64,000 nucleotides of DNA from Tyto alba (lineage: Eukaryota; Chordata; Aves; Strigiformes; Tytonidae), in NCBI RefSeq assembly GCF_018691265.1, contig NW_024881322.1:14533489-14597488 (forward strand), read 5' to 3'. Position 1 is the stretch's first letter, and the number at the start of each line of letters is the position of its first letter. Shown here piece by piece: positions 27,314-39,489 of this stretch. The position numbers and the translations under genes are program-made. Under the pieces are notes generated by a model. It ran no database searches and was not told the DNA's origin. It worked only from the letters and a program-made list of their open reading frames with translations.

Positions 27314-30300
27314 CCATTCTTTATTCAGCACGGATACCTGTACCGTTAAATACTTTTGCTTTCGACAGAAAAATGATGAAATGATTTAAAGAGGCATAAG
27401 CGACCCATTCTTTTTTTCCCCTCGAACTGTCAGCCTGGCTGTATAGGAGTAGGTATATTCCTAGGAAAAGGTGTGAGTGGGTACACACCTTTATCTGCAC
27501 ATGAAAGCAGGCATCACCCAATCAAGTCAGTTCACCTTGAATTCAGTATGAAGTGATACAAAAATGTAGAAGTGGTCTAAATAGCCGTCACGCTTCTCAT
27601 TTTTTGCTGACTATAAGCCTTTGGATTTCAGTACTTCCATCCAGTAATTCCTATCACCTTCTTGGGGGCCGATGTTAGCAACCCATTTCATTGGTAGTTT
27701 AGTTGCCAGGATCAAATTCACTTGGCAAAATCCCGGGTCTGCCTAATAAGCTATCTAGTTAAAATAATGAAAGAGTTAGGAGCCAACTGTATTTTATGAG
27801 CATTGGGTATCTCATTTATAGAAACTATTGGATTTGCTTGTCACAAAATTATATGACCCCTCTCCTCAAAAGTCTATTTTTAAGACCTTGAAGTAATCCA
27901 CAGAGCTCTGGCACAGCTACCCTTCGTAGCAGAACTAATTGAGGTTAGTAATCTTAGTTTGATATGCAAGTAGAAAATCATTTTCATGTTTTACTTGTAA
28001 GAGTGCCAAAGGACAGTAGGGTGCATTTGTAAACTTTTGCCCAATACTCACGGTCATTAGTTTTGCAAAGATCTGCCTGGATTTGTTAGCTGTGAAAAGT
28101 ACCTGCCAACTATTTTGCTGGTTTCCTGGACATAACTACACCTGTGCTTCAGACAAGTTCACTGCATTTAGCTTCCCCTGTAATTGTATGAAGCCTGTGC
28201 TCGCTTGAATTTTGGTCTATTTTAGAAAATAGCAGACTCAAGCCAGAGCCACGTGCACAGGGCACTGTTTGTTCATTCACTCCGTTTCATTGTATGTCTG
28301 AGAATACAGCTGATGAAAGATGGAAATACTACATTTCTATGAAGGCAAGTAGTAAATGTGGCTTCTGAAAGGTAAGGGGAATGGCTGGTTTATGTCAAGT
28401 CATACCCAAAGGAACAAAAATCCTAAAGTCTTATTTCTCTTCCATAGACCTTTATTTGATACAATGTGAGATGTTTCCATTCATTTTCATTGATTTCCTA
28501 TTGCCCTCTTTTGAGGCAGAGTGAGTTTCACATTAAAAGCAGGAAGAACATTAACCTGACTGTGAAAGGAACACGTTTATTCTCCTGCTTGGTGCTTTAA
28601 ACTTATCCATACTCTTCCCAGTTCCCACAGTGAAAAGTGGGGACTGTCCATGTGGCTATATTCTATTCCTGACTTCCTAACTCATACATCCTATATGACA
28701 TGCTACTTGCCTTTTTGCCTCACTTTCCTCAACAGGAAAAATAATTCTGCTTTAATATTTGACGCTCGGTACTGCTGGTGTGAGTGGAAGAGATCCCAGG
28801 TAGAGTTTATTTAAATTGTTGCAGCATTGGCACCTGTAAAGCGTGGTAGATCCTCTGATGCTAGCAAGACACCAAATATGAATGGCTATAGATGAAAAAT
28901 ATGTTTTAGCAGTCCAAAGTTGCTCCACAGAGTAGTTATAAATTCTATTATAAGCCCAAACCCTAGAGCTCAGTTTCTAGGTTGCAACTTGCTCCTCCCT
29001 CCTCCCAGATCAAAGCCTAGCAGGTATGGGAAAAAGGGCTGGAGCAGCCCTCCTGCCTTGGCTTCCAGGATGGGCTTAGCGTGAAGATGGAGAGCAGCAG
29101 CAGGGAAGAAAAGGGATGGGAACACGGCAGATGCCCCCGTCCCTCTGCTGCGTAACTCCATAGCATAAGTCTTCTGAAATTAATTTGGCTAGCAGTGGTA
29201 GGACAGCGCTCTGTAAATCAAACTAAGTGACGTGTTAGCGTTGGGTAGTTTGTGGTGGGGGGGATCAGTGCCTGGACTATTGGCCAGTGTGTGGGCAATG
29301 GCACGATCTTCACTGCTCACGTGAGCCCGAGAGCCAATGGCTTTAGGAGCTGCCGTTGGAGGGTGTCGTACTGAGTAGGCATATATCAAATTCCAAATTC
29401 CTTTGTGTCAGAGCTCAGGAGAGACAATAATGTGTTTACAAATGATTGGGACTCACACAGGGAAGAGAAACCACTGCTCATGTCATATGTGTTTCACTGT
29501 GCCTAGCGCGAGCTGCTGAAAACCAGGTGGGCAATCCGACTCATAGATAGCTTAGAGATTTCCCTGCTTTTAAAAACTCATTCCTAAACTAACGTTGAGC
29601 TGCCCCTGCTTTTAGTGACCGCTGGCGTTGACACCTTCTGCCTGCTTTCTAAAGTGGAGGGGATGGAAAAACTGAAAAGCCTGAGCTTTTGCACTGAAAG
29701 AACTGATAGTGTGTATATTGACAAGGACTCTAAAGCCAAAGGCTCCTTGTACAGCTGGAAATCGGACAGCCAGCAGGAACGTCTGCTCTTAAAAGCATGC
29801 ACAATTCTTGTGCATGGTTTCCCTGCAAACAGAACATCTGAGTCAACAGGTTTTCAGGACTGGAAACTCTGAGTGTTGTCTTAATTGTTTATACTGCTGC
29901 AGCAAACTTTTAAACAAAAATGCTCGGAGTTCCTTTGCATACTTTGCCTACCATATGCTGTACCAAACAAAACAATGACATTCTTTTAAAACCGTCTTGG
30001 CAACAGAAAAAATGCTTTGGCTAGACAGCATCATAAAAAGTTGCTGTTAGTTAGATGATAGAGTTATTGCAAGATACTGTTATTGATGTGTGTATAAACA
30101 TACTCACATACACTAACAGATATGCATGCACTACATATAAATTGAAATAAAACGGGTTCTGGCCCTATTCATGTAGGAACAAGGCAGTAAAGTGCAACTT
30201 TAGAGCTGTTTCCTATAGGCAGTGGATGTGAGTCCTAAGCCATTACTTAGTACATATCTATATTCTGAGCTCTTACTGTATAGGAATTAGGGAAAACAAA

Positions 30301-30488
30301 ACTGTGAGAGTTCAAAATACACCCTACCAAGGTTGCATTTGTTTTGGCAGGAGAGCTTTAGGAACAGAATCTCTTTTTCCAGTATGCAGAAGTCTGCATT
30401 ACAAATTGGATCAGCTACAGCAACTTGTCCGGTTCTATTGAAGTCATCTGACTGTCCCTGCAACTCTTTATTGCCGAAGATGCTGTGT

Positions 30489-30494
<6 letters not shown>

Positions 30495-30527
<33 letters not shown>

Positions 30528-30536
30528 CAACAAACA
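30495..30536. repeat. Poly(A) tract, 42 bases, in the INHBA intron
   Basis: A long A run about 490 bp downstream of the first coding exon's donor site. No retroposon body is recognised next to it. Confidence 0.95.
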
Positions 30537-31021
30537 CACAAAAAAGCCCTCTGACTTCGAAAAGTTAAAGCTGCTTCATCTGATTTTATAACTTCCACTA
30601 TAATTTTTACATGAAAGGGTTGTTTCTTAAGTAGTTTGCAGCTCACTTTCTGTCTCAATAAACTCCCTAAAAGGCTTCAGCCCTTTTTCTTTCACCATCA
30701 GCTCTGCAATCCAGTACTTTACTGCAAGTACTCTGGCTTCACAGGCAGTTTGGAGGACCCCGCTGCAGCCTGACTTTCTGCTCAAGATTGGTTAGAGAGC
30801 TTCCTCCCTGTGTGGCTGTCTGTGCTTAGCAAGTGTAATCTGTAGCCAAGTCAGAAAAATCAAATTCCTTCAGAGTCCTGTCCCCCCCATCCCATTCCTC
30901 CTTCTCCCTTCCCCCAAGTCTCATCCTACAACCTTGCAGAAAACATTACTGCTGAGGAGAAGAAGTTAATTGCAGTTCTGGCACAAAGGACATTTTACAG
31001 TTTTGGTTTTCAAGCACTCAC

Positions 31022-31409
31022 CTGATTCCGCAAAAGTGATGATCTCTGAGGTTTGCTCCACAACTTCATTCATTTCGGCTCTTCTTCCAACATCATCCTC
31101 TATTTCCACATAACCATCCTCTCCCACCTTTCCCACATGGAGTTTTTTGATGGCATTTAAAAGTGCTGCCTTGGGCACCGGCTGGGTGATATTAGGTCTG
31201 TCCCTCAAGTGCAACATGTTCAGTATGTGCTTCTTTACTGCTTCCACCATCTCAGGCTGTGAGCTGGGCACATCCTTTGAGAGCGTGGCAAGGGCACATG
31301 ATGGACAGTCAGTGACTGAACTGTGCCCCTCGGATCCTGGGGTTGGGGAACTCCTCACTATAATCCAGCAAAGCACCAACAAAAATCCTCTCTTCCAAAG
31401 CAAAGGCAT
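31022..31409 (-). CDS. INHBA: INHBA coding exon 1: signal peptide and start of the inhibin/activin beta-A prodomain
   Basis: This exon encodes residues 1-129 and the first base of codon 130 of the activin/inhibin beta-A precursor. The start is the ATG at 31,409-31,407, because it opens a typical signal peptide (MPLLWKRGFL, then a hydrophobic run to about residue 20) and lies in a good context, with A at -3. The prodomain follows, with a CPSC motif at residues 35-38 and a possible N-glycosylation site at Asn73 (NIT). The exon ends in SEIITFAES and a clean donor, G|GTGAGTG, at 31,021. The frame stays open upstream through another ATG at 31,814-31,812, but that extension is low-complexity and unlike the family, so I treat it as 5' UTR. 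Residue 6 is Lys, where I recall Leu in human. The protein is secreted and acts as a dimer: activin A, activin AB, or inhibin A with the alpha subunit. Confidence 0.97.
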
Positions 31410-31700
31410 CCTGGCAGCAAAAGTTGTTGTGATTCCCTTTTTAAAAGGCCCTGCTTTTCCTCCCCCTTCACGCACAGTTTTTTTTGGGGCTGGTTTGGTT
31501 TGTTTGTTTGTTTGTTTGTTTTTCCTTCTCTTCAGCAAATTCTCTGGAACAAGAACCAAAAGTTTTCTGTGAAGTTTTGTTTGCAGGTTCCCTCTCTGAA
31601 TGCAATAAGTGCTGTAGATGTTTGTGGCTGTCAGGGAGAAGAGTTCTGACTCTGTCTCAGAGTAGGAGAGAGACACAGAGAGAGGGGGAGAGAGAGAGAG
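31410..31700 (-). other. INHBA: INHBA 5' UTR contiguous with the first coding exon (extent inferred)
   Basis: Read on the minus strand, the bases just before the ATG (GGGCCTTTTTAAAAAGG, then CACAACAACTTTTGCTGCCAGG) closely match the human INHBA 5' UTR as I remember it. This is why I place untranslated transcript here. The segment includes an (AAAC)n run in transcript sense (31,494-31,523) and a CT-rich stretch near 31,660-31,700. The true 5' end is not visible. Transcription could start near here or in a separate upstream exon. Confidence 0.7.
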
Positions 31701-31705
31701 GACGG

Positions 31706-31710
31706 ATTGG
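31706..31710 (-). promoter_or_regulatory. CCAAT box upstream of the INHBA 5' UTR
   Basis: The minus strand reads GGCCAATCC here, a good NF-Y-type CCAAT box, about 300 bp upstream of the start codon. A start site 60-100 bp downstream would fall near 31,610-31,650. No TATA box lies between it and the coding exon. This is motif evidence only. Confidence 0.45.
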
Positions 31711-31932
31711 CCTAAAGTGAGTGAGTGAATGAGAGAGGGAGGGAGTTTTGTCTGTGAGTAAAGGCTATGATTAGGAAGGGGGAGGAACAGGCAGGCTGGC
31801 TTCCTTATGCTCATTGCTCCCCTAACACACACCTCTCTTCAAATATCACTACTCGTGGTTTCTTCCCTCCCCCCTTTCTAAAATCTCTTTTCATTCCTGT
31901 AAATTTACTCTTTTTTTCTTTTTCTTTTTCCT

Positions 31933-32026
31933 CCCCCCCCCTCCATTTGGCCCTCCTGGCTCCCCCCCACTGTCATTTCCCCCCACACCCCCTTTTATTT
32001 CCCCCCCCCCTTTTTTTTTTTTTTTT
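31933..32026. repeat. C-run/T-run tract in the INHBA upstream region (G-runs on the transcribed-direction strand)
   Basis: The plus strand has C-runs of 9, 7, 6, 5 and 10 bases at 31,933, 31,962, 31,979, 31,988 and 32,001, then 16 Ts. The minus strand, which is the INHBA sense strand, therefore carries at least four G-runs and could form a G-quadruplex. The tract lies 520-620 bp upstream of the start codon. Confidence 0.8.
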
Positions 32027-32346
32027 GTTTGTTTTGTTTTATTCCTTCAACAGTATCACTGGCTTAACTAAACAGAGGAAACATGAATGAATGAAAAGAG
32101 TGAAGCCTTTTATTAACGAGCACCTTGCTCTTGGTCCTGCCTGGTATTGTTAGGGAGAGCAGGAGATGTTAAATAGCTTGTGAATGAGATGGAGATGAGG
32201 GCAGGGGCTCTGAATATTTTGGGCAGAACATTATTCTGCCTTGAGTAGAAGAGAAAAGATCTTTTCTGCTCACTTCTAAATGCTGGAGGTTATCAACACT
32301 GGCAAGAGATCTGACGGGAGCAAAATAACACTGTTGTTTGGAGGGC

Positions 32347-32355
32347 TATATAATA
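32347..32355 (+). promoter_or_regulatory. TATA-like element, best read on the plus strand (candidate divergent promoter)
   Basis: The sequence GGCTATATAATA has a GC-flanked TATA core. About 30 bp downstream on the plus strand is a pyrimidine-rich start-like segment (CTCTCCAGCTGCA). A transcript from here would run away from INHBA, as a divergent antisense RNA would. The core is nearly symmetric and could also serve the minus strand as a distal INHBA promoter. No exon can be defined. Confidence 0.3.
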
Positions 32356-32602
32356 CATGATACACTCTCCAGCTGCAATCTGCAGTCGGGCACTGAAAGC
32401 CTAAGCAGGAGTTGGTACGGCACATATCTGTGACACGCAAAGGTAGTGCCCTCGCACCAGAAATATCCCTACTTCTATGCTAGTCTGTGCCTAGAAGTTC
32501 TCAGGCAGATATATTTAGGTTTGGGGTTAATCAAGTAACGTCTGAAAAATGCTTTGAAGGTGAAAAGTGTTACATGTCATCTGGCCAAATCATACTCACT
32601 CC

Positions 32603-32609
32603 TGACTCA
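32603..32609. promoter_or_regulatory. AP-1 consensus site (TGACTCA)
   Basis: An exact TGACTCA lies about 1.2 kb upstream of the INHBA start codon. INHBA is known to respond to AP-1/CREB-type factors in mammals, but a 7-bp match occurs by chance every few kilobases, so this is only a candidate. Confidence 0.25.
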
Positions 32610-35600
32610 GGCAAATCCCTCATCGATGCCAATAATAATTCTGTCTGAGTGAAGGCTGAGTAAGATCTTCTACATTTGGCCCATTGTTATTAGAAGGCTC
32701 TTTTTGTTTCATTCATTTAAACCACGCAGGGCAATCATAATATTAGAATAAGACTTTGGGAACGAAAAGCGATCTAAAGCACTACTAGGAGCCAGAGTTT
32801 CAACCAGTGTTGGTAGACCCTTGCCAGTTTATGCCCACGAGGGTTTTGCTCTGCAGGGAAAAGGCATTCTCTGTGTCACTGCCATGGCTTCATGTTGCCT
32901 GTATATTCTGTAGCCTCTCCGTTCTGGTCCTTACCTATCAAGGGTGAAGTTAGCAAACTCCCTCACACTGGAACTTGAGAATGGAAAATGAGAAAACTAC
33001 AGCTGATAGACTCTAACTTTTGAGGTTCTTTCCCTCCGGGCTTTAACTTGTTCAAATATTCTTAGAATATCTTCTGCTTTTTTAGTGTTTACCCTCTTTC
33101 TTCTCCTTCCCTGAATTCTCTCTCTCATACACAGCTGCCTTCTCAGGTGTGCTTACCTCCTACCCAGTAAATATTCCACTTTCACTATATTAGCATCAAC
33201 CATTGTATTTTAGTGGAAAGCAGTAATTTATAAATATAAGCATTGTAAGGTCTCTAATTTCCATGAGATGACTACAGGCACATGGGCTGAGAGACAGGGA
33301 AGGAATTATAGTTAGAGTAAATGAAACATACAGAAGTAATTGAACAATCAACCAAAGTTTTACAAATGTTATATATTGCAAGTCCTTTTCAATTAAGCTC
33401 TTTTATAAGTCTTTCACTGTTATAAGGCATCCACAGTACACCCTCATCTGTGTTTTACTGACCTCAGTTGCTATACTGTTATATACTGTTACACTTACGG
33501 GTCTGTCAGCATTATAAACCCTGCAGCCATTCTTATAAACACATCTTTGTAACACAAACCTCGCTATAATACATCAAATTTCTTGGATCTTGTGAACAGC
33601 CCAAAGTCTGTTGTAATTATACGAAGTCTGAAAGTCAGCTTGAAATAGAACTAAAAGTTTAATTGGATGAAAAAATAATTTCGGATGAAAATATGCATTC
33701 ATGATTAGATGTACTAACAGATGACATAATTAAAGGGGTTATTTATAGTTCTAATATAGCACCTATCCCAACAGTGTCTGATGAAAAGTAAGGGATAGGC
33801 ATAAATCAATATAAAATACAGATAAGTATATTTGGGTTCTTCCTGTGAGGTATACATTGCTTGCCATATATAACAGGTACACTTATCACAGACAATCTCT
33901 ATTACATATAGGTATAGCATATTTTACTTGCATACCATGAGGATGACAGATTTAACATTAAAGCATAACTTTCTAAAAACCACTGCTTTCTAAAAGCGAG
34001 TCTGCTGATACTGCTGATATATAGTTAATTTGTACTTACATACACACATACATCTATACATGTACAAAAATACATAGTGTTTGAATAAATATAGAAATGG
34101 TGGTTCAGACTCCTTCTATAAAATTACCTGAGCTGCAGAGCTCTGTTATATGCATTCATTCGATATAGCCCTAGCAGTATGCAACAGCATGCACAGGAAT
34201 TAAAAGTTTCAATTTTAAAAGGAAAAAGCTGATTTAAAGTTTTACCTCTCTAGTCCTGACTCTCAGAAGGAGACTGCTGTATTGTGCATTAAGAACTGCT
34301 GAAGTTCCTCTTTGTGGTATTTATAATGCGAAGCTTTATACTGTACTTCTCATGTGTACACTCACATATAATGTCTGTCAAAAGTAAGTGGGCCGGATCA
34401 CTGTGCTGGATTGGTTAATCCTGTTACATCAGCAATTGACTGTTTTTCCTGTATGAGACATACTTCTGGTAATTATCTAATGGAAACTCCTAATTGTCTA
34501 GCATGACAAAATATCGTGGATTCAACTTGTAGTGGTGATCTCTGTATCCATTTAAAGACTAGAACTTAAAATCAGACTGAAAGCAAACATTATGAGTCAG
34601 GAAGACACACTCCAACTTGTTTTATTGCATAGCTAGATATAGATAGTATTAGATGTAGATATCACTGATTTAGTTCAAATACAGTACTTGCCAGATACTT
34701 AATTACTAGTTTGCAAATTGTTTTCTTCTTCTTTCATACTTAAGGATATACCAGATAATCTATTCGCAAATTTGGATTCTTTTCAGATTCAGGAAGATGC
34801 ATTTGGTAAAGAATCCTTTTGCTGTGGATGATTTTTTTTAATTCAATCTTTGTATAAATATGTCCTTCTGTTAACTTAGGGATCCCTTTAAAGCTTTCAA
34901 AAAAATGAATCATATTGCTCTTGTCCAAGTCTGCTGGCTTCTTGACGTGCAGATTGCATCACACTATTAAAAATTGTTTAGACATCTAAAAATAAGTTAC
35001 AATGAATGACAGGTCACATTTTTTTACAAGTGTGATATTAACACATGTGGAATAAAATAAAATGCAATTTTCATTTCAGTTTACACTAATGAGAATCAGA
35101 AATAACTGTATGCCAATTAGGCAGTACAAAAGTAATATATATAAGGTCAAAAGTAAATCCAAAATCCATCTCCTTTCTTAAACACACATAATAGCTGGCT
35201 TTATGTGGTACCGTTTATGACAAATGGCATGATCATGCAGTCTTTACTCATTCAAAACACCCACTGATTACCAGAAAATCCCCATCCTTCAGATTTTTTT
35301 TTTGGCCTGAATCGTACTTATAATTGTATTTTTATGTCCTGTTGGTAATGTAAGTTTAATCTGTCTTGGAATATGGCTGATCTGGATCAGGGAAGAAAGA
35401 TTTTAAATTTTCAATTTGCAGTGATACCAGGGAGTCCTTATAGCAGCATCGATTCCAACTGGTGTGTGTGTGCTGTGTTCACATGACAGCTTTGGTAGAA
35501 TGAGCAAAATATCAGGAGTTAATGGGAAACATATGACCAGATAGGTTGTTTTGTTTTCCAGGTTTAATATGCATATAATAAGTTTTCAGGCTGTAACATG

Positions 35601-35695
35601 CCGTGGATTGAAGCCTCTCGAAACAGGTTTCAGTAGCTTTCCTGCAATCTGACATTGGTGGTTCCAGTTGTTACAAAGAACAGCTTTTTTTTTTC

Positions 35696-35760
35696 CCTTT
35701 TTTCCATTTGTTTGTTTGTTTGTTTTGGTTGGTTGGTTGGTTTGTTTTTTTTTTTTTTTT
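35696..35760. repeat. TTTG/TTGG-rich and poly(T) low-complexity tract
   Basis: TTTG units pass into GGTT units and then a T run. The same composition occurs at 31,494-31,523 and 24,790-24,862. Confidence 0.85.
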
Positions 35761-36054
35761 AATTCAGGGACAGTGAGAGACATGCTTGAAGAAACTGATA
35801 ATGAGCGTGCATCTACCTAGATACTTTCAGGACCGCATTTTTAACGGAGATCCTAAAACTGAGTTTTGGCAAAGGACTTTTCCAGCATGGAATTCTGTTT
35901 TTCTCAGGACCAAACTGAATTTGATTTTAACTGGCATCCTAAAACTCTTTGAAATTAGTTACATACTGGTAGTGCAGTGACTGTTGTAATTTGGCAGCAG
36001 ACATATGCTCAGCAAGAGATCTTGTATTGCTTTGGTTTTACAGAGAGTGGAAAA

Positions 36055-36240
36055 ACTGCCCGGAAAGGAGCAGAGTTCTCCTCTCCCTGGGCCGGGTGCC
36101 GCGGGGTGCAAGGGCACCGCACCCCTCCGGCCACAGCACCCAGCCCCTCCCAGGCTTCTCCCACCGCGGCAGCGGGGCAGAGAGTTCCCAGCGTGAAACT
36201 GTGTGGTCTGGGACGAAACGAGAAGGCTACCGAGCGAGGC
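36055..36240. promoter_or_regulatory. Small GC-rich, CpG-containing patch upstream of INHBA
   Basis: About 185 bp of raised G+C with a dozen or more CpGs, including CCGCGGGG, CCGCGG and an ETS-like CCGGAAAG, stands in AT-rich flank 4.7 kb upstream of the INHBA start codon. It could be a distal promoter, a first noncoding exon, or an enhancer core. The overlapping open frames of 63-99 codons are unremarkable. Confidence 0.45.
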
Positions 36241-36640
36241 ACAGCAAACACGTATGTGATTTATAGCACAGGATAACTTCTGAAAGGAGATTAGGAGAAG
36301 TGAAAAGCATTATTCATTTCGGAGCATGCTCCTTATTGCCTCAGGGAATTGGTGTATAGCTTTACCAAAGGCCTAATGAAAGCTTTACTCAGTGACTAAT
36401 TTTTTTTCACACCTATTTCTCTCTTTATAAATATTTTTCTCCCCACCCCTCCACTTCTTTTCATTTTGTTGAACACAGCAACACCTGCTGGCAGTGGTCC
36501 GGGAGTACTGCTGGAAAGACCCACTGATCTAACTCTTCAGACCAGCTGCCATTAAGCACTGCCAAGCCATATTAATGAGCTGCCTCTATTTTTACCCCTT
36601 CCTGCCAGAAAGGGCAATTGCTCTTGGGAAAGACTGTAGC

Positions 36641-36681
36641 TTTTTTTTTTTTTTTTTTTTGGTTGGTTTTTTTTTCTTTCT

Positions 36682-36727
<46 letters not shown>
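36641..36727. repeat. Poly(T) tract with a 44-base uninterrupted core
   Basis: Twenty T bases, a GGTTGG interruption, then T-rich sequence with a pure run at 36,684-36,727. Its length is likely to be unreliable in an assembly. Confidence 0.95.
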
Positions 36728-38654
36728 CCTGGCAGCTTCAGAATCCAGATAATCATTGTTCATTTAGTGAAGTTGGGATGTCTAACTTAAATTCTGGTAC
36801 CACTGATTGAGAACACATAAAACATCGGAGCAATGCTGAGCCTATCTTGCTGGCTTGCAGGCATATTTTAGTTCCCTGCTGGATCAAAAATAATAAAACG
36901 AATGGGACTGAGAAAGGTTAGTATTCCAGCAACCTGTCTCTTTTTTTTTCCTAATTGTGGATTTTATCTCACAAACCATTAAAAAAAAATGGCCCAAAGC
37001 CACTTCATAATTCACCTAGTGGAGATTGTGTGATTTGCTGGCTATTTTGGAATTGCAAATTGCACACAACAGTATTTGCGCGTCTCCATTCCTGCTTTGA
37101 AGAGCAGTCAATAGAAAACACATTGGCACAGATTTCTGCACAAATCAGCTGGAATGTCATTCTGTTGTACCTTATTTTACTGTAATAGCAGGAAAAGATA
37201 TGCCAGAAACTTATATTTAGAAGTTTTATGTTTCTACTTTTATGTAAGTGGACCAATTAAGGCCAGTCTTGCTGTTGCTGCTAACTCTAATGCTTATGTG
37301 CTGTTTAGAGGGGCCAGCTATTTCAGTCATAATTAGTGAGCTGGTCAGAAAATAAAGTTCATCTGAGGATAAGAACTTGGTCTAGAGGGTGGGGTAAAGA
37401 ATAGCTTTCAAGTTCTTGCCTTTCTTTTTTTTTTTAATATTAATGGATGACACTTCTTGCATGGGGGCAGGATAAGTATAAATGTTCTGTTTTAAGAGAA
37501 TCTTACATAAAGTAAATCTGACTAACTGATGCAAATATATGAATTTTCTTCATAAACTATACCTATGTCTTCTGCCATGTCATTCATTGATCTTTTTTCT
37601 TGCCAACTTATGGAACACTGAGCTGTTTCTTTAACAGGGATATTTTTATGTCCGTGTTATTTTAGCATATGTGTTGCCATTTTACACTTAAAAATAAAAA
37701 CCAGGCAATATGAATACATAAACCAGGTGACACAGATGATGTTATTAGTGTGATGTGATATGACACAAATGTGTTCTATAATCAGAGCTTGTGCTCAACT
37801 TTGCATTTGGGGGAACAAAGAGAATTTTCTTGAATTTGTAGAGAGTATGGAGTTAAGTTATAATTGTAGGGGATAGTCCAAAGACTTAAAGTTGTTCCCA
37901 CAGCTTGTCATTTGACGGGCAATTTTTCAGTATGTTACCAGGAAAGTTTTTTCTTCAGAAACAGCTCTGCAATGTGTAAAATGTCTTGAGTGATGCTGTC
38001 TTCAAAGATATTTCCAGAGGTTATGGTTAGAGTCACATCAGTGATTCAATCCACACAGGGAGGAACCCCCAGATGAGAGATCCTGTTTGGCTCCAAGTAG
38101 GGTGAAAAATTTCTGGCTAAAGTTGGAGCAGCATTTAACATTTATAGGTGAATTAGAGCTATTACTGAAAGGTAGATTCCACTAAATTAATTTCCATGCT
38201 GTTGAAAACTTCGACTGTTGCCCAAAACAGACATCAATATAATTCCTTATGTAATTGTACTTCAATCAGTGGAGTTTTATCAAGAATATATTTGGGCCAG
38301 CTGCAAAACAACAGGGAAGGGTTTTATTTCTCTGACAAGCCCTGAATTCTCTGTTCTGTGTTCCTTTTACTATGGTTAGTCAAATCACAGCACACACAAC
38401 GGTGTAAGTACAGACTTGTTATCTTTTAGCTCTTAGGGCCAAATCTCGATGCCACTGAAGTTAGTGCTGACTGGGGCAGCAGAAGTCAGTTGAATCAAGC
38501 TTTGATTCTGAAGGTTAATATTAACCATGGGTGGATGGGAAAAGAAACAAGAAATCAGGTTTTAGATAAAACCCATTCAGATTATTCACTGATGTATTTC
38601 CCAAAGTAATATTGCCTGTGGATTTTAGAAAGATTTACATCTCTGTTTGAAAGA

Positions 38655-38742
38655 GGAGGGCTGGACCCTTAGTTAATATAAGTTGGGGTAGTCCTCCTGA
38701 CTTCAGAAACCGGGTTACATCAGTAGGAGATCTGACCTAATG
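38655..38742. repeat. Worn copy of an ancient amniote repeat (imperfect palindrome)
   Basis: The order 'ggctggaccctta', 'ataagttggggtag', 'cctcctgacttcag', 'gatctgacc' follows a palindromic repeat I know from turtle, crocodile and bird DNA. That repeat has a central 'ccattgacttcaatgg' and outer 'gatctggcc'/'ggctgatcc' ends. A T run of about 18 bases follows it. The family name is uncertain. Confidence 0.5.
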
Positions 38743-39257
38743 TTTTTTTTTTTTTTTTTTATTTAACTTCTATGTATTAATTCCTGGGTTTTGTCTTTTC
38801 CTTTTACAAACAGACCCCAGCTTTTGTACTGTAAGAAAGGCCCAATTTCATATTGTTTTAGCTCCCTCAATGATGGGGATACATTTTGCCTATTATGTTT
38901 TGATTACTTCTAAATCTGCTGACGTGTGGGAGGAAACTGAATGGAGCTCGTAAGCTTGCCGCTTTCATTGAGCTGAACTCAGCAAGAGGTTACTCTGGCA
39001 GGTCTTCCAAGGTAGTCAGCATACACAGGCCATTGGGAAAAGCTGCCGTGTCACATAGCCACATCGACGGATATTCCCTGCGAGAGTGGCCAGCAGAGAA
39101 CTGGCATTAAGTGAAATACTGAGGACACCAACAAGTGGCTTAAAAAGGATATGTTGATCTTGTGCATCGTTGCTGCTTTGTCCGTTGTGAATCCCCCGTG
39201 GAAAAGTAAATACATTCTGCAGTGAAAATGGTAAAGAGAAGCCTGACTGCTTATAGC

Positions 39258-39380
39258 CATTTAGTGAATAGAGTCTTAGCTGGGGACCCAGGAAATCTGG
39301 ATTTTCTGGCTCTGCCCTCGACTGCTGAGAGCAAGTACCTCATCTCCCCATCTGTAAGCGGAAAGGATCAAGGAGCGTTC
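39258..39380 (+). mobile_element. MIR-type SINE fragment
   Basis: The segment follows the MIR body in order: 'tagtgaatagagtcttagctggg', 'acccaggaaatctgg', 'ctggctctgccctcgact', 'gcaagtacctcatct', 'ccccatctgtaa'. These match the tRNA-derived part, the core and the 'cctcagtttccccatctgtaaaatgg' segment. It is strongly diverged and nonfunctional. Confidence 0.75.
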
Positions 39381-39489
39381 TGAGATCTGTGGGTCAGAAA
39401 TGACAACAGCCCTTGCTGTTGTTTGGTTTCTTATGACCATTCAGGATCTGAGTGAAAGAAGCCATAAGGGGGGGCAGGGTGCAGGTGAG

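Larger units (their letters stand above)
32610..39257. other. Upstream region of INHBA, no protein gene seen
   Basis: AT-rich DNA without coding signal. It contains the GC-rich patch at 36,055-36,240, several low-complexity tracts and the old palindromic repeat at 38,655-38,742, all listed separately. Noncoding first exons of INHBA could lie here and cannot be recognised without transcripts. Confidence 0.65.
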
